Source: a virus. From it: a stretch of 41,533 nt of DNA. Shown here one piece after another: positions 8,194-15,745 of the stretch; within the stretch, counting starts at the first letter, position 1; every line of letters begins with the position of its first letter. The position numbers and the translations under genes were made by a program. The stretch spans positions 1 to 41,533 of IMG/VR virus record IMGVR_UViG_3300008266_000279; one strand, written 5' to 3'. Below the pieces are notes generated by a model. It saw only the letters and a program-made list of their open reading frames with translations, ran no database searches and was not told where the DNA came from.

Positions 8194-10698
8194 TTAACGT
8201 GGTCTATTACTAACAGGAAGTACTCCACCAAATAACAAAGCATTTGTTGCAAAGTTTTCGCGTGAAGTAATATTTCCGTATTTTTGAGAAACATTAATAG
8301 TTGAAGTTTGAGATACAGAAGATCCAGTACTTTGTTGTTGAGGTAATGATTTATTTTGGTTTGCTTGGTTTTGAGGATTTTCTTTAGGTTTGTCTCCTAC
8401 AAGAATACCTCCTCCAATATAATTAGGTTCACCTTTTTCTGCTCCATTATAATTTTGAGCTATGTAAGAAGTATGTTGGGTATCTTTAGCTCGACGTGGT
8501 ATTTTATTTTCCTTTTGAGTTTGAGCACCAATTGGGGTAAAGGATAGTGTTACCTCTACTATATGAGGCAATATCATTTCCTTTGACCCCCCAGCTGTAG
8601 GTTCATTTATTGCTATTTCCCAAGGAGAATCTTGTGGTATTTTATAATTTAATGAAGTAATTATACCTGGTTGAGAATCAACCCAATTCCCTACTGTTAA
8701 TCGACTTAATGGGCCTCTCATTAGTCCTTCATCAGTATAATCAGGCATCATATTAGATATTAAATGATTCAATTTTTGATACATTGGTTTCATTTCCTCG
8801 GCTGATAGAGCTGCTACTTTAAAACTAACACTTATTGTACGATTAAATCCATTGTATATATAAAATTTATCACCTCTACCAACATATTTTATATCACTCC
8901 ACTCTGATGTTATATCATCTGATAAATCTGTTAGATATGCTCTGAATACCATATGAACAGATTTTGTTGGGTCTCCACCATCAATTGCTTCAATCTTAAA
9001 TTTACATAAATCGTTTACATTATATGTTGTACCTCCTATATCTATTTTAGTGTAATTTTTACCTATATCTGAACTAAATAAAGGAGTTAAATTAATTGAA
9101 TCTTGTCTTCCACTTCCTACTCTTTGTTCACGTGATACTTTTTGCCAGTCTGGATATTTAAGAGTAACAACATTACCATATGAATTTCTATACTCTATTT
9201 CTCCTATATTTGTAGAAGAATAATTTCCATTGTTTACTCCATCAGAATTAATATCTGAATTGAATATTCCATATAATGTGTTGGCAGAACCAGTAGTTAT
9301 AGCACTTGTCTGTTGGATTCTATTTGCTATATCAGCATATGTTCTTATAGGTCCTAAGGGACTTTGACCGATAGCAGCTCCTATGTTTCTTATATCTGTT
9401 TCAATACCAGGATAATCAGAAATAGGAGAATTAAGTCCAGTAAATCCTGTTGTTCCTAAATCATTTGCTATAATACTTCCAGATGTAGTAGGATCGTAAT
9501 AAGTTACAGATTCTATTTTTTCTCCTAAAGTACCTTTACCTGCAGTTGCCGATTTTTCTATAGCCTCTTTATATGCATCTCCTCTGGCAGTGTTTGTTGC
9601 ACGGAATATAATAGTTTCTCCTATTCCATAAAGAGAATCAGGTCCTCCTGGATATCTATCAATTATTACGTTTGCTGTGGTGCCTAAAGTGGGAGAAGAA
9701 GCATTTGATATTGTTCTATTACTAATAGATGCTCCTCCTCTTTTATTAAGAAAACCAGATACTATCTGTGATGGAGATTTAAAATTAAAAGTACTACTTA
9801 AAATACCTGTTACTTGACCGAGACCACTTCTATTAAAATTTCTTTCTAAATTTTTAATTTTACTAAAAACATTTTCTTTAGATGCAGCAGCTTGCTTTTC
9901 AAATTTATTTTTTTCTTTTTTCCCAGCTTGTTCTTCATTTATTTGAGCTGTTTTTGTAACTATTTTTCCTAAATTAAATTTTTGTTTTAGGCCTAATAAT
10001 CTATTGTATTCTGATGCTCTTTTTGTAGGATCAGAAGCTTCTTCTAATCCCGCATTCCAACGAACAGCTCGTTCATATGAATATCTATCACTATCATTTA
10101 GGCTTGGGAGACGACCATGTCTATCATAATTTCCTTCTCCAAAAGCATTACTTCCAACTTGAGCTAAAGTATTAACAGGACTATAAAATCGTGTTGGTTC
10201 AAAAATCTGTCTATTTGCTTGAATAGAAGTAGGAGGGAAAGAAAATTGAGATGAAGCTAATAAAATAGAAACAGGAGGAACATCTCTTTTTATTTCTAAT
10301 CTAGGATTAGAAAACTGTAAATCTTTTTGTTTTTGAATAAATAATAAACCTCTAGGGAGACTAGCCATAAAGCTACCAATACGAAGAACATCTGTAGCTG
10401 ATGATCTAGCAGCCACAGTAAATCCTCCCCTAATGTAGTTATCAGTAGATAAAGCATCATTAACAGCAGCTCCTAATGCTCCCCTAACACTACCATCTAT
10501 AAAAGCAGAAGAACGATTTACTGTTGATGGAAGATTAAGAGTGCCTAAAAGAGAAGTTACAGTATTTCTATTAGTAACAGATTGTTGAAGAGTGTTTATA
10601 TTTGTAGAAATAAACGGCTGACCACTACTTCCCCCACCAGGTCTATCCGACCCATATACTAGGGATTTTAGATTAGTTTGTAAATCAATTAAAGGCAT
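8194..10698 (-). CDS. Large baseplate structural protein (possibly tube-cap/baseplate, gp48/gp54-like)
   Basis: 834 residues. The N-terminal half is low in recognisable motifs, with a lysine/glutamate-rich, probably helical stretch near residues 245-290. The recognisable part is at about 570-710, where a globular domain has VHMVFRAYLTDLSDD, RGDKFYIYNGFNRTISVSF, then an EEM...YQKLNHLISNMMPDY helix and a TVGNW...PGIITSLNY segment followed by SPWEIAI. This type of domain occurs in tube-proximal baseplate proteins of uncultured T4-like phages. The C-terminal ~100 residues are Gln/Ser/Asn-rich and probably disordered. Its position after the tape measure and before the LysM and hub genes supports a baseplate or tube-cap role; the equivalence to gp48 or gp54 is only a suggestion. 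Confidence 0.6.
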   Translation of the reverse strand: MPLIDLQTNLKSLVYGSDRPGGGSSGQPFISTNINTLQQSVTNRNTVTSLLGTLNLPSTVNRSSAFIDGSVRGALGAAVNDALSTDNYIRGGFTVAARSSATDVLRIGSFMASLPRGLLFIQKQKDLQFSNPRLEIKRDVPPVSILLASSQFSFPPTSIQANRQIFEPTRFYSPVNTLAQVGSNAFGEGNYDRHGRLPSLNDSDRYSYERAVRWNAGLEEASDPTKRASEYNRLLGLKQKFNLGKIVTKTAQINEEQAGKKEKNKFEKQAAASKENVFSKIKNLERNFNRSGLGQVTGILSSTFNFKSPSQIVSGFLNKRGGASISNRTISNASSPTLGTTANVIIDRYPGGPDSLYGIGETIIFRATNTARGDAYKEAIEKSATAGKGTLGEKIESVTYYDPTTSGSIIANDLGTTGFTGLNSPISDYPGIETDIRNIGAAIGQSPLGPIRTYADIANRIQQTSAITTGSANTLYGIFNSDINSDGVNNGNYSSTNIGEIEYRNSYGNVVTLKYPDWQKVSREQRVGSGRQDSINLTPLFSSDIGKNYTKIDIGGTTYNVNDLCKFKIEAIDGGDPTKSVHMVFRAYLTDLSDDITSEWSDIKYVGRGDKFYIYNGFNRTISVSFKVAALSAEEMKPMYQKLNHLISNMMPDYTDEGLMRGPLSRLTVGNWVDSQPGIITSLNYKIPQDSPWEIAINEPTAGGSKEMILPHIVEVTLSFTPIGAQTQKENKIPRRAKDTQHTSYIAQNYNGAEKGEPNYIGGGILVGDKPKENPQNQANQNKSLPQQQSTGSSVSQTSTINVSQKYGNITSRENFATNALLFGGVLPVSNRPR

Positions 10699-10710
10699 TT
10701 ACTTAACTTA

Positions 10711-11055
10711 TTAATAGCGTCCGTCAGAAGGACCTAAATCTTTATAAGTTCTACCTGATTTTGATTTATATACTTGTGATACAACTCCTGTATTAGGTGT
10801 TAAATTAGGAGCTCTGTTATCTAATTCATCTAATTGAGATTCAGCACGAATAGTAGATATTCCGTTTTTATTAAAATCTTTTAACCTAATTTGTGGATTA
10901 GAATCAACAGAATATGTATTTTGTAATTTACTAACAGCCGGATCTAAATTAGCTGTAGGATCAGCATATCCCCAAGCAGCATTACCTGGTTGAGGATTAA
11001 ATCCATTACTTATTAAACCTAATTTAGAATTGTTTGCTTGATCAATGATAGCCAT
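10711..11055 (-). CDS. Hypothetical tail/baseplate protein, 114 aa
   Basis: This 114-residue protein is rich in Asn, Pro, Ser and Gly (NGFNPQPGNAAWGYADP near the N-terminus, SKSGRTYKDLGPSDGRY at the C-terminus) and looks extended or poorly ordered. I recognise no domain. It is the first gene of a unit that begins at the promoter-like motif at 11080-11089, 24 bases upstream, and continues through the baseplate and hub genes. A small linker or assembly factor of the baseplate is a reasonable guess from position alone. Confidence 0.65.
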   Translation of the reverse strand: MAIIDQANNSKLGLISNGFNPQPGNAAWGYADPTANLDPAVSKLQNTYSVDSNPQIRLKDFNKNGISTIRAESQLDELDNRAPNLTPNTGVVSQVYKSKSGRTYKDLGPSDGRY

Positions 11056-11079
11056 GGTTATTGCATTTTATTGGTTTGA

Positions 11080-11089
11080 TATAAATATT
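11080..11089 (-). promoter_or_regulatory. Promoter-like motif, baseplate/hub unit
   Basis: The minus strand reads AATATTTATA, 24 bases before the ATG of the 114-aa gene. No further copy was seen in the gaps from here to base 1, so it may drive the whole baseplate and hub set. Confidence 0.6.
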
Positions 11090-11095
11090 AGAAAA

Positions 11096-13171
11096 TTAAG
11101 CTAATCGGTATGTATTTTTAACCTGTTCTGTACCAGTTTCAGTACGTCTTCCAACCATAGTACCAACGCGTTCACCATCAAGGTAAATATTACCACCACC
11201 TCCTCCACTGTTTGTTGATGGTTTCTGGGTGGCTACTGTATTAGCTAGACTAGCAATTGCTCTTACTAGGCCAGTGTTTGAGTCTTTTTTACCTCCTAAA
11301 TTAGTACCAGCTACTACAGTATCTTTATCATTAAGAGCAACAGCTCCTTCTGGTGAAAATATCATTCGTTTACCATAACCAGGGGATATAACGTCGTCTC
11401 CTTTTGATAATAATCCTGAAAATGCAGCAAAGGCTGCTATAGCTGCTGCTACTCCTAATACAGCTCCTACTACAGGGACTTTACCTGCTTGTTTACCAAG
11501 TTCTATAGAAGCATCTGCTGCATTAGCTTTAGCCTTCTTTTTTGTTAATGCAAATTCAGCTACTTTTAACGTCATTAAGTATACTTGTCTTCCTATATAA
11601 AAAGATATGAGTCCATTTAATACTTCTGAATATTGTGTTATGCTAGCTATAAGATCTAAAGCTTTTCCAAGTGGTCCTGCTACTAAATTACCTATAATTT
11701 CTTGTAATTTCATCATAGCATTATTAAATTGTTCTTGAGCAGACTGTTGCTTACTTTGCATTTCCAGATATTGATCTACAGACATGTTTCTCTTTTCCAT
11801 ATCTTTAATCTGCTCGGCATTCAATTCAGCTGCCTTATCTCCATATTTGTTAATGGCTTCTTGTTTCATTAGCATTTCAGCCATTTGGTCGGCATTCATT
11901 CCAAAGGCTTTAGCTAATGATTCTTGAGCTATTACGTTCATATCTTGAAACTCAGCAAGTGAACCTGCTTGAGAAGCTACTTCTTGCATTAATGTAGCTT
12001 GATCACCTGTTAAAGCTGCTGCTCTTGCTCTTTCAAAATTAAGTTTTTTACCAGTAATTAATTCAGCTTCAAGTTCATTTTCAATTGAAGATTCCCAATC
12101 TAGCATTGATTTACCAATACTATCTACCTGTTCTAGGTTTAGACCTAATTTTTTAGCTTGTACTACTGCTTCAGATAATGCTTTAGGATTATTTTGGAAT
12201 TTAACAAGTATACCAGAACTTAACTTAGAAATACTTGACAACAATTCTTTATCGCTAATATGAATTTTATTAGCTTGCATTGCTGAGAATGCTCCCTTGC
12301 GTAAATCAGCAACATAGTCTTTAGTATCTTTTCCTGTTGCTGCTGAAAATTGGGCTAGTTTACCTGCTTCTTCATTTGATAAACCTACTATTTCTGTTAA
12401 ACGAGCAAACTGTTCTGCTTCTTCTCCACTAAATTTAACAGCAATACCTAATTGCTCAGTCAATCCTTGTTGCGCCTTAAGTAAACGATCTGTATTGACA
12501 AATGCATTTTTAGATGCTCTAGAATATTCGACAAATTCTTGTCTTACATCCATAGCAGCTCCTTTGCTTAATCCTAAAGATTTAGCTAAGTCTGTTGCTT
12601 GTTGATCTGCTTTAAAAGCACTGTCTATTAATAATGTAAATAAACCAGTTAAGGTAAACATTTCCTTAACTTGGTTTCGTGTAATGCCTATATTTTTTTC
12701 TAAGGATTTAGCAATATTTTCAAGTAAATCAGATTCTTTTTTTCTTTGTTCAGATATCTTTTTTTCCTCTGCTACATGTTGTTCTAAAAGCTCTAATTGC
12801 CCACGAATTAAGTTTTCAATTTTTAATTGGGTATCTATTTTTCTATTAGCATCAAGTAAAGCATCTATATCTTCTTTTTTTCTAGCTTTTGCTAATTTAG
12901 CTAAATTTTTACTTCTTTGGAATTCTAACTCTTCAATTTTTTGACCAGACTTAAGGATTTCACTGTTTAGTTGTTTATTAATATCTTTTCCCTGACCTAA
13001 AGCAGTATTAAGTTTTCTAGCATTTTCAGCAGAATCTTTAAGATTTTTTACTTCATCTCCTAAAATTTTAGATAATGATTCTAATATTCTTTCCCCCTTT
13101 AACGCCTCTTCGTTAAATCTTTTTTGTGCTTCTGCCAGTCGTTCTGCTTGTTCTGGTGTTAAATCGGCCAT
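11096..13171 (-). CDS. Tail tape measure protein
   Basis: 691 residues. The first ~170 residues are a charged, heptad-rich coiled coil; the middle is alanine-rich helix with many short Ala/Gln/Glu blocks (for example EEAEQFARLTEIVGLSNEEAGKLAQFSAATG, in parts). A strongly hydrophobic segment lies at about 566-589 (VPVVGAVLGVAAAIAAFAAF). The C-terminus has a glycine-rich linker and GNIYLDGERVGTMVGRR, an ending typical of tape measures. At about 1.5 angstrom per residue the length implies a tail near 100 nm, similar to T4 (gp29 about 590 aa). It follows the tail assembly chaperone, separated by a terminator and a promoter-like motif, as expected for a tape measure with its own transcription start. 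Confidence 0.88.
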   Translation of the reverse strand: MADLTPEQAERLAEAQKRFNEEALKGERILESLSKILGDEVKNLKDSAENARKLNTALGQGKDINKQLNSEILKSGQKIEELEFQRSKNLAKLAKARKKEDIDALLDANRKIDTQLKIENLIRGQLELLEQHVAEEKKISEQRKKESDLLENIAKSLEKNIGITRNQVKEMFTLTGLFTLLIDSAFKADQQATDLAKSLGLSKGAAMDVRQEFVEYSRASKNAFVNTDRLLKAQQGLTEQLGIAVKFSGEEAEQFARLTEIVGLSNEEAGKLAQFSAATGKDTKDYVADLRKGAFSAMQANKIHISDKELLSSISKLSSGILVKFQNNPKALSEAVVQAKKLGLNLEQVDSIGKSMLDWESSIENELEAELITGKKLNFERARAAALTGDQATLMQEVASQAGSLAEFQDMNVIAQESLAKAFGMNADQMAEMLMKQEAINKYGDKAAELNAEQIKDMEKRNMSVDQYLEMQSKQQSAQEQFNNAMMKLQEIIGNLVAGPLGKALDLIASITQYSEVLNGLISFYIGRQVYLMTLKVAEFALTKKKAKANAADASIELGKQAGKVPVVGAVLGVAAAIAAFAAFSGLLSKGDDVISPGYGKRMIFSPEGAVALNDKDTVVAGTNLGGKKDSNTGLVRAIASLANTVATQKPSTNSGGGGGNIYLDGERVGTMVGRRTETGTEQVKNTYRLA

Positions 13172-13189
13172 TATTATAATATTACATCG

Positions 13190-13199
13190 TATAAATATT
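13190..13199 (-). promoter_or_regulatory. Promoter-like motif, tape measure gene
   Basis: The minus strand reads AATATTTATA, 18 bases before the tape measure ATG and 1 base after the chaperone terminator. Confidence 0.6.
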
Positions 13200-13200
13200 G

Positions 13201-13225
13201 AAAGCGCCTATTTTTTAGGCGCTTT
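13201..13225 (-). terminator. Intrinsic terminator after the tail chaperone
   Basis: A perfect 10-base stem (AAAGCGCCTA/TAGGCGCTTT) with a T5 (plus) or A5 (minus) loop, followed on the minus strand by CAATATTTATA. It overlaps the stop codon of the chaperone extension. The U-tract is short, so termination strength is uncertain. One base separates it from the promoter-like motif of the tape measure gene. Confidence 0.7.
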
Positions 13226-13489
13226 TGCAATATAATCAGGTGAGGACGTTTTTGATGAGGCTATATTTGGTTTAATTATGTCTTTTTTACCTGCATTTTT
13301 TAGTATTTGATTTTGGTTGTCGATTTCTTCATTTTGTTTATCATAGTGTTCTCTCATTAGATTAAACGTAACTCGACGTAACCATACAGGCATATTATAA
13401 ACTGTATCCCAATCATATCCTCCTTGCCCGTGAAATACTATTTCATGAATTTGTTTGAATATGTGAGATCTATGCTCCAGCGTCAGGCC
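13208..13489 (-). CDS. Tail assembly chaperone, frameshifted C-terminal extension (GT-like)
   Basis: The frame is open from 13516 to the stop at 13208, but its first ATG is at 13393. The residues encoded upstream of that ATG look like real protein (LEHRSHIFKQIHEIVFHG, then GYDWDTVYNMPVWLRR), and there is no ATG, GTG or TTG among them. I therefore read this as the downstream half of a frameshift product that begins in the 252-aa gene at 14228. The natural crossing point is a run of seven T (13490-13496) in the overlap: after TTT TTT in the first frame, skipping one T continues in this frame with GGC (a +1 shift; -2 is equivalent). The tail of the protein is Lys/Asn/Gln-rich. Position directly before the tape measure matches lambda G/GT. 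Alternative: an independent 61-aa protein from 13393. Confidence 0.68.
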   Translation of the reverse strand, partial: GLTLEHRSHIFKQIHEIVFHGQGGYDWDTVYNMPVWLRRVTFNLMREHYDKQNEEIDNQNQILKNAGKKDIIKPNIASSKTSSPDYIAKAPKK

Positions 13490-14228
13490 AAAAAAAGTTA
13501 AGAGAAATCGGAACAGTTATGCCCTCCCCTGCATAATTTCCGTCTTCAGGAATAAATTTCATTTCGATATCTGGTTGAATTTTAGCATAATATTCACGTA
13601 AAGCTCTAGCATCTGGTGCTAACAACATAGTATCTATAAAATCACGAACATTTTTCTGATCGTAGTCACCATTGATAGAAGTGATCATATGTTTTAAACG
13701 GGTAGTAATCTCAAAGGACCCATTTGGATTTACTTTAGTTAAACCTTTAATTTCAGCTTCAATTTTCTTTTCATCACTATGAGACAATAATTTAAAAGTA
13801 ACTATATTGCCTGTTTTAGGTAAAGTAAATGTAAAACTATTCACTCCTTCTTTAACTAAAGAAGTATCTAATTCTTTTTCTTTTAATGTAGTTAAATCAA
13901 TAGTTGCTTCAACTTCTTGATTCTTATCATTAGTATATTTAAATGAATATTCAGCACCATATCCTAAAATGCGAGCAGCAATCAAAATTGCATTTTTGTC
14001 GCCAACCAATAATTCATCATAATTGATTGGAGTTACAATTAGGGATTGTAATAATTTATCAATTACTACTCCTTGACGAATGAAATTGACGTTAGTGAGG
14101 ATATCTTCTTCTCTAGCCGTCATATACTTCATTTCAATTTCACCTTTGGAAAGTGGTGATTCTTTTGGGTACAATAATCCTTTCGAAGGTAACGAAACGA
14201 TTTCTGTTGGGATTTTTAATTCTGCCAT
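13470..14228 (-). CDS. Tail assembly chaperone / T4 baseplate-family protein (G-like)
   Basis: 252 residues. The N-terminus (PTEIVSLPSKGLLYP), then EMKYMTAREEDILTN, INYDELLVGDKNAI and AARILGYG are the signature blocks of the T4 baseplate protein family (gp26-like, the Pfam family named T4_baseplate), whose members in many phages sit just before the tape measure and act in tail assembly. The C-terminus ends SLNFFWPDAGA. The last codons overlap a second frame that continues as the 13208-13489 extension. In siphophages and several myophages this place holds a chaperone made in short and frameshifted long forms that bind the tape measure. The first 13 bases overlap the membrane-protein gene upstream. 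Family assignment is by remembered motifs, so fairly but not fully certain. Confidence 0.75.
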   Translation of the reverse strand: MAELKIPTEIVSLPSKGLLYPKESPLSKGEIEMKYMTAREEDILTNVNFIRQGVVIDKLLQSLIVTPINYDELLVGDKNAILIAARILGYGAEYSFKYTNDKNQEVEATIDLTTLKEKELDTSLVKEGVNSFTFTLPKTGNIVTFKLLSHSDEKKIEAEIKGLTKVNPNGSFEITTRLKHMITSINGDYDQKNVRDFIDTMLLAPDARALREYYAKIQPDIEMKFIPEDGNYAGEGITVPISLNFFWPDAGA

Positions 14229-14578
14229 AAAACTAATATTAATGTTATTATAATTATTAAAATGTTATAGGTCCAATAACCTAATGTTTTTACTATGTTT
14301 CTAGTCAATTGATCAATAATTGAGGTAGTTGATTCACTGATGTATGTTAGTGATAATCCTCTAAAATAATTCAAAAAAGTATTAAATATTGGGATGCGCA
14401 AGAATGCTAGTCCTAGTGGTAACATCCAGTTATGGGTAAGTAAATATACTCCACCTAATAAAGCAGAGTATATTAACCCATTAATACCATGATATATTCT
14501 AATACCTTTTGCTATTTTGTTAGCATCAATTTTAGCTAACCCAATATTAATCAAAACAAATATTAAGAAATAAATCAT
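14216..14578 (-). CDS. Small integral membrane protein
   Basis: This protein has 120 residues and several hydrophobic segments: one at the extreme N-terminus (IYFLIFVLINIGLA), one or two at about 33-62 (GLIYSALLGGVYLL, then MLPLGLAFLRIPIF) and a strong one at the C-terminus (YNILIIIITLILVLW). I do not recognise the family. It lies between a lipoprotein gene 4 bases upstream and the tail chaperone, which it overlaps by 13 bases, and all three appear to form one transcription unit between a promoter motif at 15144 and a terminator at 13201. A holin-like or host-membrane function is possible, but topology alone does not show it. Confidence 0.7.
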   Translation of the reverse strand: MIYFLIFVLINIGLAKIDANKIAKGIRIYHGINGLIYSALLGGVYLLTHNWMLPLGLAFLRIPIFNTFLNYFRGLSLTYISESTTSIIDQLTRNIVKTLGYWTYNILIIIITLILVLWQN

Positions 14579-14581
14579 AGA

Positions 14582-15124
14582 TTATTTTTTAAAGCAATCG
14601 TAAGGGCCAAACACAATCTTACAGTTTTGTTCTAAACTGTCCCAAATTGGTTGTGTGGTACCTGTTTCTTGAATTGCTTTATCGAATTGTGCTTTAGGAA
14701 TCCACTTATCGTTGTTCCACATAATGTTGCTTGATTGTCCTTTAAACGAGTAAAGAGCACCTGCAGCTAATACAAACATAAAAGCACCTAATGCTTGAGG
14801 TGATACTTTAGGAAACCAACTAATGTTACTAGCAGCTCCATAAATTGTAACAGCTAATAATGATAACAATACAATTCCAATAATTACCCATGTTGTATTA
14901 TCACCACGCTTAGAGGCAAAATGATTTGCTTGTCCCCAAGTTGGTTTAATCAATACTGTGGTGTCAAGTACTTTTACAGGAGCATCATTAACTGTAGGAC
15001 CCGGTTTGAAACCGTTTTCAGTTATTTTGATGTCGTGTTGGATGTTGTCTGGTTTGTTGGGGCCGCAAGATGTTAATACAGATGTGCTAATAAGTAATGC
15101 AGCGATTAATTTAAATAATTTCAT
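14582..15124 (-). CDS. Phage-encoded lipoprotein with two membrane segments
   Basis: I place the start at 15124 rather than 15175, because MKLFKLIAALLISTSVLTSC is a clean lipoprotein signal with lipobox L17-T18-S19-C20, and because the promoter-like motif (15144-15153) lies inside the longer reading. The protein is then 180 residues. After the acylated Cys comes a polar region, then hydrophobic segments at about 79-97 (WVIIGIVLLSLLAVTIYGAA) and 111-127, and a C-terminal domain with Cys168 and Cys177 (NCKIVFGPYDCFKK). A lipid-anchored envelope protein in a tail operon could be a superinfection-exclusion protein, an outer-membrane spanin-like lysis protein or an assembly factor. The sequence does not decide between these. 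Confidence 0.75.
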   Translation of the reverse strand: MKLFKLIAALLISTSVLTSCGPNKPDNIQHDIKITENGFKPGPTVNDAPVKVLDTTVLIKPTWGQANHFASKRGDNTTWVIIGIVLLSLLAVTIYGAASNISWFPKVSPQALGAFMFVLAAGALYSFKGQSSNIMWNNDKWIPKAQFDKAIQETGTTQPIWDSLEQNCKIVFGPYDCFKK

Positions 15125-15143
15125 AGATTTTATTTTATGCGTA

Positions 15144-15153
15144 TATAAATATA
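15144..15153 (-). promoter_or_regulatory. Promoter-like motif, lipoprotein/chaperone unit
   Basis: The minus strand reads TATATTTATA, 19 bases before the lipoprotein ATG at 15124 and 11 bases after the tube terminator. Confidence 0.6.
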
Positions 15154-15164
15154 TGCAAAATAAA

Positions 15165-15186
15165 GGCGTCTGCAAAAGCAGACGCC
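15165..15186 (-). terminator. Intrinsic terminator after the tail tube gene
   Basis: A perfect 9-base GC-rich stem (GGCGTCTGC/GCAGACGCC) with a 4-base loop, followed on the minus strand by TTTATTTTG. It lies 25 bases after the tube stop codon and 11 bases before the promoter-like motif of the lipoprotein gene. Confidence 0.85.
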
Positions 15187-15211
15187 AAAAGTTGAGAAAT
15201 ATGAAGGGGAA

Positions 15212-15697
15212 TTAGAAGTTCAATATACAATAATCCATAGCAACTGTTACTGATAGGCTAATAGCAGCATCAGCACTCCAATCGTAATCACCAAAGGTTG
15301 CTGTTTTAACATAAGCACCCATAATAATCCACTCACCAACAACATCACCAACTGGGCCTAGGATTTGTAATGTTAATCTTTTCTTATAGAAGTCAGAATA
15401 ACCATCACGGCCGGTTACTGATTCGTGAGCCAAACGAGCCCATTCCATTACTGATTGGGCACCACTTGGTGTTACCGGATCGTATAATTCTAAGGTCATG
15501 TCGTTCCAACGAACTTTACCTTTAAGTTTACGATAAACGTTGATATGATCTAATATAATTTCACCAGCTTCGAATCCAGGAGCAGATGCTTTTTTAATCA
15601 AATAGCTAGGGACACCATCAATGTACATGATAAATCGATTCTGAACTTTTGGTTCAAATTCGGTAAACATGATTTCATTAGGACTTAATGTAGGCAT
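15212..15697 (-). CDS. Tail tube protein (T4 gp19-like)
   Basis: 161 residues, the usual length of gp19-family tube proteins. It has the expected pattern of an N-terminal segment on fitting the tube (FEPKVQNRFIMYIDGVPSYL), KKASAPGFEAGEI, a RKLKGKVRWNDMTLELYDP strand pair, an acidic/aromatic helix (MEWARLAHE) and a closing strand set with IMGAYVKTATFGDYDW and LSVTVAMDY. It polymerises as hexameric rings to form the inner tube inside the sheath. It lies just downstream of the sheath gene, as in T4 (18-19), with its own promoter-like motif 23 bases upstream, and is followed by the strongest terminator in the tail region. Confidence 0.9.
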   Translation of the reverse strand: MPTLSPNEIMFTEFEPKVQNRFIMYIDGVPSYLIKKASAPGFEAGEIILDHINVYRKLKGKVRWNDMTLELYDPVTPSGAQSVMEWARLAHESVTGRDGYSDFYKKRLTLQILGPVGDVVGEWIIMGAYVKTATFGDYDWSADAAISLSVTVAMDYCILNF

Positions 15698-15720
15698 TTT
15701 ATAATTGTTTAATTGCTGTT

Positions 15721-15730
15721 AATAAATATT
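15721..15730 (-). promoter_or_regulatory. Promoter-like motif, tail tube gene
   Basis: The minus strand reads AATATTTATT, 23 bases before the tube ATG and 15 bases after the sheath stop. Confidence 0.55.
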
Positions 15731-15745
15731 AGGGGCTACAATCCC

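Noticed and set aside
13208-13393. An independent 61-aa gene starting at 13393
   Set aside because: The frame upstream of this ATG looks coding for about 30 more residues and joins the chaperone; the ATG falls inside a YNMPVWLRR segment. Not fully excluded.
15125-15175. Lipoprotein start at 15175
   Set aside because: It would put 17 residues before a perfect lipoprotein signal and would run through the promoter-like motif.
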